A stretch of DNA of 64,000 nt, from NCBI RefSeq assembly GCF_019112545.1, contig NW_025064885.1, positions 1,390,139 to 1,454,138 of the forward strand, read 5' to 3'. The position numbers and the translations under genes were made by a program. Source of the stretch: Guyanagaster necrorhizus (Eukaryota; Basidiomycota; Agaricomycetes; Agaricales; Physalacriaceae). This document shows positions 24,344-36,129 of the stretch, piece after piece; positions within the stretch are counted from its first letter, which is position 1, and every line of letters begins with the position of its first letter. A model generated the notes under the pieces. It saw nothing but the letters and a program-made list of their open reading frames with translations. It did not search any database and was not told the origin of the DNA.

Positions 24344-27300
24344 GTGATTCCACTGAGCTGGCCAAAGGACTTTATGGTGTGCAACCCTCAGCTGCTAGTC
24401 AGACTAATAATATTTCTGTAATTACTCCTATGTCTACTTCTATTACACATTCAAATATACCTCAGATTTCTGCTATACACACTGATGAATCACTCACAAA
24501 AACTCAAATGCCTACAGGCCAAACAGAGGCAGTAAGCCCCACTATTTGGCTCAAACCATTCAATACTGAATAGACTTGGAGAGCCATCAAAGAAGCCAAA
24601 GACACAGTAATGACAAAAGTCATACTCAAGAACTGGGTTTACAAGACATGAGTTAAAGAAGTTAAGGATAGAATGATAGGAGAAATGAAGGAAGCTGAGT
24701 GGTGCTGAGCTCTAGAATGGCTTAATGAACTTCATGGGCCATGAAAATTCATCTGACAGTCCAAAACATCTGGACAAGACCTACTTGCCAAAGCTTAAGT
24801 TGAGACCCTTATATCCCAAACCACCCATGCTGTAACCACTCTGATTGATAGCAGTTGCACTGGAAGTCCAATCAATCAAGACTTTATCAATAGACACAAA
24901 CTCCCAATCTGAGCCACAGTAGCACCAATCCTGATTTACAATGCTGGCAGGATCAAAAACCAGACAGGATCAATCATCAAATTTGTCAAGCTCAGACTCA
25001 CAATTAGAGATCATTCTGAGCAAATTGACTTAGCTATGACAGACTTTGGGACCAAGAAAATCTTTCTTGGCTATGATTGGCTAATACATCATAACTCATT
25101 GATCAATTGAAAGATGGGAAGGATTACATTCGCAAGGTGCCATTGCAGAAAAATCTCATTTGAACTGCCTAACAAAGACTCAGGGGATTGATGGGACAAG
25201 GAGATGGAGAACAGAGAAACTATTCTCACCATTGACCTCTAATGAGAAATACACATATAAGTGGTCCACTATGCCAACAACCTGGCTGCTAAGGCTAACA
25301 AATGCAAGAAGAAAAAAACTTTTGAAGAAATGATTCCCAAATGGGCCTGAAATTATCAAGACCTATTTGAGAAAGAGAGTTTTGATGAATTACCAGAACT
25401 AAAACCATGGGATCATGTGATTGAGCTGATCCCAAATGCCAATGCCAATCTGGATTGCAAGACTTATTCCCTTGGCAATGATGAACAACAAGAGCTTGAT
25501 AAGTTCCTGGATGAGAATCTGTCCAGTGTGCAAATTCAACCCTCTAAATCCCCAATGGCCTCACCATTCTTCTTTATTAAGAAGAAGGATGGCAAACTCT
25601 GACCAGTCTAAGACTATCAGAAGCTTAATGAAATGACTATCAAGAATCATTACCTTCTTTCTCTGATCTCAGAGTTAATGGATAAACTCTATGAAGCCAG
25701 GTCCTATATCAAACTTGATGTTTGATGAGGGTATAATAATATCCACATCAAGGAAGGGGACAAATGGAAAACAGCATTCAGAATGAATCAAGAGTTGTTT
25801 GAACCAACTGTTATATTCTTCAGACTCATGAACTCTCCTGTGACCTTTCAGTGGATGATGAATGACATTTTCAAAGAACTCATTGCCACCAGAAAAGTGA
25901 CCATTTACCTCAATGATATTTTAATCATGTCAAGGACAAAGAAGGAACATCAAAAGCTGGTACAACAAGTATTGGCTCTCATGAGAAGATATAAGCTGTT
26001 TCTCAAGGCAGAAAAATGCAAATTCAAGATGCTTAAAACTGAGTATCTCAGAGTCATTATCAGTGAAGGAAGTATTCAAATGGACCCCATCAAGGTAGCG
26101 AGGGTAACAGAGTAGCCAGAGCCAGTCAAGAAGAAGGAATTACAGTTCTTCCTCAGATTCACAAACTTCTACCAATATTTCATCTGAGATTACAGCAAGA
26201 TAGTTTGGCCAATGACATAGCTGACTGGCAATGCCCCCTGGACTTGAGGGCCTTCCCAATGAGACACCTTCGACAACCTAAAATAATGACTAGCTGAGGA
26301 TGTTGTACTTGCCATTCTAACCTAAGAAGAAAAATTCTGAGTCGAAGCCAACTCCAGTGAGAGAGCAATCAGAGCCATACTTTCTCAAGAACAGGACAGA
26401 AAGTGGTGCCTAGTTGCATTTCTTTCTAAAGCACTTACTGTCACTGAGCAGAACTATGAAATCTATGACAAGGAGTTGCTTGCTATCATGCTCACTCTAG
26501 AGAAGTGATGGCACTATTTGATCAGGGCCACAGAAGTCTTTGAGATCTGGACAGATCATCAAAATCTTTGTTATTTCCAACAATCCCAGAAGCTTAATCA
26601 TCACTAAGCCAGATGAGTTACTGAACTCAGCCAATATCAATACACCCTCCATCACAAAGCAGGAACAGCAAACAAGAAGGCCAACCTTTTTAGCTGAAGG
26701 ACAGATCACAATCAGGAAGGGACTGATAATAAGAGAGTCACATTACTATGCTCTGAACACTTCAGGGCCATGATAATACCAATAGAAGAGGAGATTCATG
26801 AGCACATCAAGAGCATGATATGGGACAATCACAAATGAGACCAGTGAGTGGCCCCATCTCTCAATCATGAATGAGGAATGATGAAGAAAGGAGGATTAAT
26901 CCACTATGATGGATAGATCTATGTTTCTCAGGATTAGGGGCTACAAGGTGAAATAATCACCACCTGTCATGACTATGCTACTGCTGAACACCTCAGCATC
27001 ACAAAAACCAAGAAATTAGTATTACAGGAATACTGGTGGCCTAAAATAGACAATGATATTATCACATACATCAAGACATGCAAAACCTGTCAGCAGAGCA
27101 AATTATTGACACAGGCATGAGCAGCTCCACTTCACTCAAATGAGATTTCATCAGCACTATAGACCCATATATCTATTGACATGATCACCAAACTTTCAGA
27201 CTGCAATGGCTATGATGCAATCCTCATCATAGTAGATCAATTCTCAAAGGTGATTATCCTGATTGCCTACTCAACAAAATTAACATCTGAGAGATGGGCA

Positions 27301-28236
27301 AAAATCCTATATGACAAGGTTTATACTAAGTATGGCATGTCTCAAGTAGTCATCTCAGACAGAGGCCTCCAATTCATCTCAAAATTCCTGAATGACCTTT
27401 ATCACCTTCTAAGTATCAAATGAAACACATCCATCACATACTATCCCTAAACCAATGGACAAACAGAATGGGCAAACCAAGAAGTGGAAAAGTACCTCTG
27501 CCTCTTTATTAACTATCAATAAGATGACTGGATTGAATGGCTGGCTCTCACCACCTTTCAACATAACAACCAAGTTCACTTGGCCACAGAGAAAATACCT
27601 TTCTTTATCAACTATAGCAGACACCTGAATGTTATGCAAACCAAGTGACACCACACTATAACTCCTACATCCACAGACTTTGCCACAATAATAGCTAATA
27701 TTTATACTGAGACAAAGACAGCACTTGAAAAGGCAGCCTCAACAATGAAAGCCCAATATGACAAATATTGTTGACTCATCCACATATATACAGTCAGTGA
27801 TAAAGTGTGGCTCGACACTTCCAACATCTATCTTCCATGCCCAAAATGCAAACTGGCTGATAAACAGACTGGCCTATTTTCAATAACATCCAAAATCAGA
27901 GCTAGCATTTATAAACTTAAACTATCTCTAACATGGAAGGTCCATGATGTCTTTAATGAAGCATTATTGACCCCATATGTTGCACCTGCATTCTCTAATC
28001 AAGAATGACCTCCACCTCCACCTCTGGACCTGATCAATAATAAGAAACACTATAAGGTCAATCAAGTATTAAACCACAAATTGCAAAAAGTCAGGAAAAA
28101 AGGAGACAGATCAACAACAACAGTCAACTATCTTGTCAGCTGGAAGGGGTATGGGCCAGAATCCAACCAATGGGTAAATGAAAAGTTGATGAATGCCAAT
28201 GCTGCCATACATGACTATAAATTATCTCTTAATTAA
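24340..28236 (+). pseudogene. pol: E pol, one frame of 1299 codons with stops
   Basis: It is in the -1 frame relative to gag from GTG-AGT-GAT-TCC. The protease reads L-I-D-S-S-C at about 24840, with Gly changed to Ser. RT (about 25410-26200): LNDIL replaces LDDIL at 25909-25923, so one catalytic Asp is lost. RNase H spans about 26330-26720. The integrase (about 26870-27990) includes SIDMITKLS, an intact VISDRGLQF and, near 27450, the NGQTEWANQEVE stretch. A chromodomain-like YLVSWKGYGPESNQW lies at about 28130-28180, and the terminal TAA is at 28234. The frame is unbroken from 24340 to 28236. Confidence 0.9.
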
Positions 28237-28269
28237 GCCATTGGGATGATAGTCTTAAAGAGGGAGTAA

Positions 28270-28729
28270 TGTTATAATTTTTCTATTTTCTTCCTTAATT
28301 AACCCCTATTAATGCTTAGTCAGAGTGCTAAACCAAGACACTTAAGACTGTAAGATAAAGCTTAGTCATCACAAATAGCTGAGTCAGTCATTGTCTTTTA
28401 ATGCAACAGTATTGCCCGATGATATATAATCATCTTTTTATATACAGTAACAATGCTCAAAGACAATGGGCATAAGAGACTCAACAATGCACAATTAGCA
28501 ACAGTATATTTAGTACAGACTTGTACAATATTTAAAGAGGCTCACTCTCACTGGTAATCTCCAGCTTCAAGCTAAAGTTTATTTACACTATTCTATTCTT
28601 GAGCTGATTCTCTTTAGTCTTGTGACACATCTATCCAGAAGTGCATCAGTGAACTCAGATGACTACCTAAAGTGTGAGGTAGCTTCTGTTTATCACATGT
28701 TTCTGCTCATGTGATGCTTGGATCTAACA
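28270..28729 (+). repeat. E 3' LTR
   Basis: It begins TGTTATAATTTTTC after AAAGAGGGAGTAA and ends GGATCTAACA. It is 460 bp, as in the 5' copy. Differences from the 5' LTR are nearly all C/T or G/A, including one site that reads GATGCTT in one and GACACTT in the other, as expected if both came from a CpG. Confidence 0.95.
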
Positions 28730-28865
28730 CATGCCCTCCATGTTGCTCTTATCTTATATAATTGTAGCTACTAATACTGGAAATCAAAAGTCAATGCTTA
28801 CCAGCTTTTGACCTTTGACTCCAGACCTGGCTTTCCCTGCTACACTATACAACCTGCTCTCAACA
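28730..28865 (+). repeat. F 5' LTR, remainder
   Basis: 28730-28734 is the CATGC duplication. From 28735 the sequence CCTCCATG..CTGCTCTCAACA matches the 3' LTR at 33443-33573. Adding the 16 bp at 20571 gives 147 bp, the exact 3' LTR length. CTTATATAATTG near 28752 is a possible TATA box. Confidence 0.93.
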
Positions 28866-29049
28866 GATTATAGGCCTCACACCTTATTAAGCCAAGCAAA
28901 TTTTTCATTCTCTCTCATAAACCATTCACTAGACATCAAAGTCTCACTCACTTTCCTAAGAGACATCACTATTCATTTGAAAGTTGCATCCACTCATCAC
29001 AGGCCTCCACACACTTTCTAACCCTAATAGTCTCTTTTTTTCTCACATC

Positions 29050-32000
29050 ATGATGAATGACTCAGATATCATCAACACTACCAAATGTGGCTTTTTCAAC
29101 CTCCATGCTAGCAACTGGAACTACTTTGCATCTTCATTCAAGGCCTACATATGTATCAAGAGGCTATTTGGCCACTTTGATGGCACTGAGGAGCCACTAG
29201 AGCAAGCCAACTCCAGTGAATCCACAAAGCTCAAAAAGAAGGAGACAAAAGCTTATCTTCAAGCTCATTCATCTGCAGCAGAATACCTCTGGCTTTACAT
29301 TGATAAATCACAGCATGCTCACATCAGTCTCCTTATAGGTAAGCCCACAGCTATGTGGTTGAAACTGAAAGACATTCACTAACAGCAAAAACTGGGCATC
29401 TGTTTCAATGCCTATGATGCCTTATTCAGCATTCAGAAGGATGATAAAGAGTCTCTCTCTACTCTTGTTGGATATATCTCACAAGCTATACAAGACATCA
29501 AAGCACTCTGCTCTGAAAAGTTCACCATCAATCAACTCAATGAAGAGCTTCAATCCATAACTCTCATCTGTGCCCTCTCATCTGATTATGATAATTTTGT
29601 GTTATTAGTCCTTCTTCTCCATTCTCTCAGTCTCAACAAATTCATTACTGCCTTCCACACTAAAGAGATGCAGCATCACTCTTGTAACACCACTTCAGCA
29701 ACATCATTCAAAGCAAGCACTGTCAGAGTTCAAGCCACTCATATGGCATCATCTGATACCACCTGCAGCTGGTGCACCAACTCTGGATATATCAAGAAGG
29801 AGTGTTTCAGCAAAAAGAAAGCCAAGGAGCAAACTATACAGTGTGTCCAGGAATGTTGGAATACAAAATCAGGCAAGAAGGTGAGAGAGGCAAAGACAGA
29901 GAAGTCAAACATTACAGAAGAGACTGCCAGCCAAGTGAGTATTGATCTCTTGTCCTCAGTATCATCTAACTGGAATATGGACACAGGTGTTTCATCTCAT
30001 ATGAGCTATCATTGAGACTGGTTTTATGTCTGAACACCACATGTGGTTCTGATTTGGTTAGTGGACAATTCAATCATCTATTTGGCAGGCATGAAGACAG
30101 TTGTGTTTGAGCCTAAAGAGAAGAATGGAGAGGTCTGTGAGGCTGTTGAGTTCCAAAATGTACTGCATGTATCTGATCTTTACAATAACTTGCTTTTACC
30201 CTTTTATCTTATATGTTATAAAGAATATGAGATCAACATAGCTGGATCATCTGTTCAGTTCTTTCAAGACAAAGCACTTCATTTCTTAGCTGCTATCAAT
30301 GATAATAACATTGAATATCTTAATAGCATCATTTACACTACAAGGCCAGTAACCTCAAGTACTGCAAGTATCTGTCCACTTGATCTGACTCTATAGCATC
30401 AACAAATCTGTCACAGAAGCATAAACATTGTCCAGGATATATATGAGAATCAGCTTGTCTTAAATATGAAGATGAATAATATGCAATCCAATCTCAACCT
30501 AATTTGCAAACCCTGTCTTATGGGCAAGCACAGGTGACATAATATTCCTTGAGAGCCCTCACTCCTTCTAACATGCCTTCTCACAATTGTATTCTCTGAT
30601 CTTAAGGGACCTATGCCAGTTGCTACACTAGAAGGTTATCACTACTGGATCACTTTTATATGTAGTGCTTTGCATTTTTGGGCTGTTGTCTTGCTAAAGT
30701 ATAAGAGTGATGCTCTGGCTGAATTTAAATACTATAAAGCCTATGCTGAAAATTTTTATAGTCTGAAGATCTTAGAGGAGCAAGACAATGGTGGAGGAGA
30801 GTATATGGGTCATGAATTTGATCAGTTATGCATAGAAGAAGAGATATCAAGGCACTATACTGAGCTTGATGAGCCTCATCAAAATAGAATTGCAGAGTGT
30901 GCAAATCATGATATTGCTGAAGAGACTATTACTATGCTATATAAAGCTCATCTTTCTCCCTCCTTCTGAGGACTAGCAGTGCTTGCATTTGTATATATGC
31001 ACAGCCATTGCCCTATAGTATCACTTTCTAAAACAACACCATATACTGGCTGGCACAAGGAGAAACCTGACATCTCTAACTTGCATGTCTTTGGCTGCTT
31101 AGCTTATATTCATGTCAAAAAAAACAAGTGACAAGGTCTTCAGCCATACACCATCAAATGCATATTTGTTAGATATCCATCAGGTACAAAAGTATAGAAG
31201 TGCTGGAACCCTGTAACTAAGAAGTTTATTATATCAAGCCATGTCATTTTTAATGAGCAGGTGTTCCCAGGAAATACAAAAACTCTTATCAACCCTTTTA
31301 GTGACCTATTTTCTTCACTCTCAAATCTGTCAGATTCTTCTATGCTGCTTGATCAAGGGAAAGATCTTAATAACAATGATCTTTCACCTCCAGAAAATTC
31401 TCCAGCACCAAATCCCTTACCTCCTCTAAGCTTATCACCTCTAGTATCACCCTTTCCCCATGATGTTATGACTCCTTCTGGCTCACCATTTGACAGATCT
31501 CTCTCAGACCTAACTCCATCACTATCACTATCACCTCCAATAGATCTAGACAAACATGAATACAGAATATGTGATGATGGCTTATATGATTTCAGCTCTG
31601 GTTATAGTCATAGAATGCATTAAAATATTAACAATGATGATCATACAAGAGATGCAGAGGATCAAGCATATACAGTCTTTATGGAAGACAAAACTATTCT
31701 CAAAGGCATAGCTTTCTCCAGCCAGACAATAGAGTATTTGATGATGGAGGAAGGACTGGAAGTTGCATTTGAAAGCATGACAGAAGCAGCTTACAAAGCA
31801 TCTACACATGATGGTGAATCTAAATCCTTTTGTGAAGCTATGAAACATTCTTCAGAAGAAGCTGCAAGTTGGTATAAAGCCACTATGCAAGAGATACAGG
31901 CACTTATTGAAAATGGTGTCTTTGAATTAGTGAAATGCCCTCCAAATCAAAAGACAGTTGGGAGTTGCTGGATATTCAAAGTGAAACACAATGCTAATGG

Positions 32001-33405
32001 ATCAATTGAGTGCTATAAAGCAAGGCTTGTTGCAAAGAGATACTTATAATGACCTGGCTTTGATTACACTGAAACCTTCTCTCCAACACCAAGATGGGCT
32101 GCTCTATGAGCTGTCCTGGCACTTGGTGCCCTTGAGGATTTGAAGCTATGGAGTGTCAATATTTCATCAGCATTTCTCAGTGGTGAGCTGACAGAAGAGG
32201 TGTGTATGGAGCAGCCAGAAGATTTTGAGGAGAAAGGAAAAGAATGGGTCTAGCACCTCTTCAAGTCTCTATATGGACTAAAGCAAGCTAGGAGAGAATG
32301 GCACAAAAAGCTACATGCAATATTGACCAATGCCATGAGTTTTGAATGAGTAAAATGCAAGCATAGTGTCTGAGTTTACAAGAGGGACAGTAAATATATC
32401 ATTATTCCAGTCTTTGTTGATGACATGACCATTGCCACAAAGACACCAGATGGCATTGCAAAGGTCATCAATGATCTCAAGAAGCACTTCAAGCTTCAAG
32501 ACTTGAGTCCAATGTTTTACCTCCTTGATGTCAAGATTAAGCATGACTGGGCCAACCAAACACTCTCTTTCTCCCAGCACTAATACATCTTAGATATTCT
32601 GCAACATGCAGGAATGGCTGACTGCAACTCTGTTCTGACACCTTTGGATCCAAACATAAAACTTATAGCAGAAAAGTCTCCCAAAACACCAGAGGAATAT
32701 GAGACAATGTGGACAATCCCATATCTGAATGTGCTCAGCTCTGTGACCTACCTTGCTATTGCTACCAGATCCAATGTTGCCTATCCTATGAGCATACTCT
32801 CACAATTCAGCAAAAACTCTGGCACAGCCCACTGGAAAGCTCTCAAATGGCTTTTACACTATCTGAAGGGCACAGTTGACTATTGCATTGTCTACTCTCC
32901 CAACTCTGAGTCAGATTCACCAGTCTTTGACTTCAAGACTTATTGCAATGCAGATCATGAGGGTGACAAAGATAGTGGGCATTCTACAAGTGGCTTCATT
33001 GTCAAAATAGGTCTTGGAGCCATTAGCTGAATGAGTTGTCTTCAGGCATTTGTGACACTCTCAACAACAGAGGCAGAATATGTTTCAGCTATATCTGCCA
33101 GTCAGAAAATCCTCTGGCTTCACAACTTGTTCACAGAGTTTGGCTATACATTCATCAATGCCTCAGTCTTTTATATCAACAATGAGTCTGCTTTGTTGGT
33201 TGCTTGAAACTCTAAACATCATAGCTGAGTTAAACACCTTGACCTTCAATTCTATTGGCTGTGCAATGAAGCTGAGAAGGGGCACATCCATGTGGTCCAC
33301 TTACAAACTGACAATATGCCAGCTGATGCCTTGACAAAGGGATTGGAAAGAGAGAAGCTCAGACATATGATTATCTTACTCAGACTTGTCTTAATACCTC
33401 TATAG
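29050..33405 (+). pseudogene. gag-pol: F copia gag-pol, single frame of 1452 codons with about twenty stops
   Basis: The start is ATG-ATG at 29050. The order is as follows. The gag domain (FNLHASNWNYFASSFKAYI, about 29090) comes first. The knuckle C-S-W-C-TNSG-Y-IKKE-C is at 29764-29805, with His changed to Tyr. The protease has W-N-M-D-T-G at 29971-29988. The integrase zinc region HQQICHRS lies near 30400, with core words FSDLKGP, EEQDNGGGEY and AECANHDIAEE. The RT has WIFKVKHNANGSIECYKARLVAK, LYGLKQARREW and an intact FVDDM near 32410. RNase H contains YCNADHEGDKDSG and ends ADALTKGLEREKLRH. No indel breaks the frame; the stops are TGA, TAA or TAG, mostly explained by C-to-T or G-to-A changes. 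Confidence 0.93.
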
Positions 33406-33426
33406 ACATGTTTGGTCAAGGGAGAG

Positions 33427-33573
33427 TGTTGAAGTAGCATGCCCTCCATGTCACTCTTACCTTATATAATTGTAGCTACCAATACTGGAGATCAAAAGTC
33501 AATGCTTATCAGCTTTTGACCTTCAACTCCAGATCTGGCTTTCTCTGCTGCACTATGCAATCTGCTCTCAACA
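33427..33573 (+). repeat. F 3' LTR
   Basis: It is 147 bp, TGTTGAAGTAGC to CTCTCAACA. It is followed by TCTTT, the right copy of F's target duplication. Confidence 0.94.
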
Positions 33574-33578
33574 TCTTT

Positions 33579-36129
33579 CACCACTCTCTCTGAGCTCAGC
33601 ATTGGAGACTGTGCCAAGGACTCTCTTGATGACACTTGAAGAGCTGAAGAAAGAAGATCCAGGTATGTCACTCTCTAAGAAAGCTCTATACTTTCAACTC
33701 TCAGTCCTCTTCTTTTAACTCCCAGTGATTATTATCTATTCACTTTCAGCTACAGTGCTCATCAAGATGTTGAGTGAATGGAAAGAGAAGAGTATTTTGA
33801 TCAGCTTGAGGAGGAAGAACTTGATCAGTGACAGTAGAAGACTGATGAAGACTATTATAATGCACAGTACAGACAAAAGCAATGAGAGATACAAGTAGCA
33901 GAGTGGAGTTTAGCCTCACCAGAACATTATGGATTATACACCAAAAGTGAAGACAATAGCCTCTGTAAGTGGAGACCAGATGATGAAAGTGACTCTTAAA
34001 GTGGACTCACACAAGAAATTAGTGCCAATGAAGCCTGACAAATTAGAGTCATGGAACCTCTCCCTTTCAGTTATATGAAAAGTATCAGTGATACCCTTTC
34101 CTCTGATGCTGAGAATATAGCATTTGGGTATCTCTAGAGACTAGGATCTCCAACTGAGCCCTCTGATGATTCTTACATAGACATATTGCTGCCCTCTTTC
34201 TCAACAAGTAGTTCTATGGAAACTTCTGCTGATATAGCCAGAGAATGGAGAGAGAAGAAGCATATAAGGCAGACAGAGAGGCCAGACCCTCCTGATCTCA
34301 TCAGCAGCCTCCTTTTAGAACTGTCAGTATCAGATCCTGAACTGACTGAGAGCTCTCCAGCAATGATCAGAGCCCTCAAATCAACTATCTATGGCCCACC
34401 TGTTGACTTTCTTGAGGGGAGCAAGGAGAATGAAGAGGATATAGAGGACAAGGAGAATGAGAAAGACATTCCAGTCAAGGTTGATCCATGGATACAGTAC
34501 AGAGACACAGATGAAGAAGCACTCAAAGAAGAGATACAGTGCATAAGAGAGGAGGAATTCAAAAGGTCATATCATAAAGAGACAGCATTTTTATGGAAGG
34601 ACATTAGCTGGTTAATGACTCCTATAGGAAGGAGATACCTAGCTGCAGATGATAATGAAAAATAATATATTTTACAATATGCTACTACTAACTATACTAC
34701 TTATATTTATAACAGAATACACTCTGAACACCAACTAAAGGCCTTACTGGCCTTCAAGTATGAGATCTGACAGATGCCAAACACCCCACTGACATCCCTA
34801 AAACATGCTGTATACACAGCCCCTTCAATCTGAACCACTAGCACCTGATGCTCATGTCCTATTATATCAAGCCAAAGTGCCACACTCTAGGCTGCTTGGC
34901 CTAAATCACAGACATCTCTGCAACCAGTTGGATTTCAAAATCCTTGGATGAAACAAGGAAGCTGGCTTCTCAGAGCACAACTGCCTTCAGATAAGATCAC
35001 CAAGGGGGCCAATGACTCTGAAGCTGTATGACTCAGGTTCACTATATAAAATAGACATATTGTATAAAAGAAAGCCAAATCTGCTGAGAGTCCCATAGCT
35101 GACAATGAGTCTCTACACTCCTTTCTTGGCTCTCCAACCAAATGGTGCTGACCCTCTTTCAATGAATATCCAAACCCAATAGACATATTACTTCAGAATG
35201 CCACCATTCTCCAATGTAAACCAGACCTCCTCCAAACCTCTTAATTCTTCAAAGGGGCCTCTAATGATATTGACTGATTTTTAATTGATTACAAACAATA
35301 TTTTGAGATAGACATTGCTTATCTCAGAACAGATATAAACAAGATTGCATTTACTGCATCCTACTTCAAAAGCAAGGTCAAATGCTAGTGGCTTTTGGTG
35401 TCTCCTTTCTTTTACTCCTCCACTTGATAACATCATTGATTTTTATCCTGGTCTGTTTTTAAGCAGATGATCTAAGACAAGTTTATTGACTCTGCTGTAC
35501 AAGAGATCCACAAGAACAAGATGAAGGAGCTATGAATGAGAAACAAGATTGCCAGCAAGTACTTTGATGAATTAGAATGACTTGAAACACTGGCAGAGAT
35601 ATGAGAGAGTATCAATAATGATGACCAAATGGTCAAGTATCTCAAGATGAGAGTGTCTCTGTCTTATATCAAAATGATTTCTGATATTGACACTAACATA
35701 CTGAAGAGGTATGACATATGAAAGGATAGAATCACAGAGATGAACAAGAAAAGGCTGCAGCAGAAGGCAGTCAGTATGGGAATTATGATTGACAAAAAGC
35801 CTAATCCACCAATGAACAGGAAGTCTGGCAGTGGAACCACTAGTGCCAAAACCAGCACTACCTCTATCCTGACCTACACAACTGTCAAGACTGGAATAGG
35901 AATCACATACACCAGTAGAAGTAAGCTGATAGATATTGATCAGCTCAAGAAAAAGAGCAAATATTTCAACTGTAGGCAGAAAGATCACCTGTTATGAGAT
36001 TGTCTGAAGAAGAAATAGACAAGGAAAGACATATGAGCATAGATCACCAAGTTGCAGAAGGAAGCTGATGGGCTTGAAGACCTTGAAAAGGAAACCAAGG
36101 TTGAAGAGGTAAAAGATAAGGCCAACTAG
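33579..36129 (+). pseudogene. gag: D gag, main part (single frame)
   Basis: Joined to 20089-20570 this gives 1011 codons in one frame, the only copy where helix, charged region, gag domain and knuckle stay in register. The charged stretch EYFDQLEEEELDQ and NAQYRQKQ are near 33795-33880, and SMETSADIAREWREKKH is near 34215. The acidic block IEDKENEKDIPV..DTDEEALKEEIQ is near 34440-34540. TAFLWKDISWLMTPIG and ATTNYTTYIYNRIHSEHQ are near 34590-34735. The gag domain is at about 35240-35710. The knuckle C-terminus (YFNCRQKDHLL) near 35960 has lost its first Cys to Tyr. The frame ends at TAG 36127. A possible 87-bp intron at 33663-33749 is discussed under findings. Confidence 0.84.

Larger units (their letters stand above)
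20587..28729 (+). mobile_element. Complete gypsy retrotransposon E, inserted in the LTR of F
   Basis: E is 8143 bp with 460-bp LTRs (20587-21046 and 28270-28729) and the perfect duplication CATGC (20582-20586 and 28730-28734). Pol keeps one frame for its whole length, so stops by transition are its main damage. In gag there is at least one indel near 23830. It belongs to the same subfamily as B and J. Confidence 0.96.
20571..33573 (+). mobile_element. Complete Ty1/copia retrotransposon F (E nested in its 5' LTR)
   Basis: F comprises 147-bp LTRs, a 4561-bp internal region and one gag-pol frame. It is flanked by CCTTT (20566-20570) and TCTTT (33574-33578), which differ by one C/T transition. 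The gag, DTG protease, integrase, RT and RNase H order, with integrase before RT, is diagnostic of copia. Gypsy element E occupies 20587-28734 within its 5' LTR. Confidence 0.94.
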
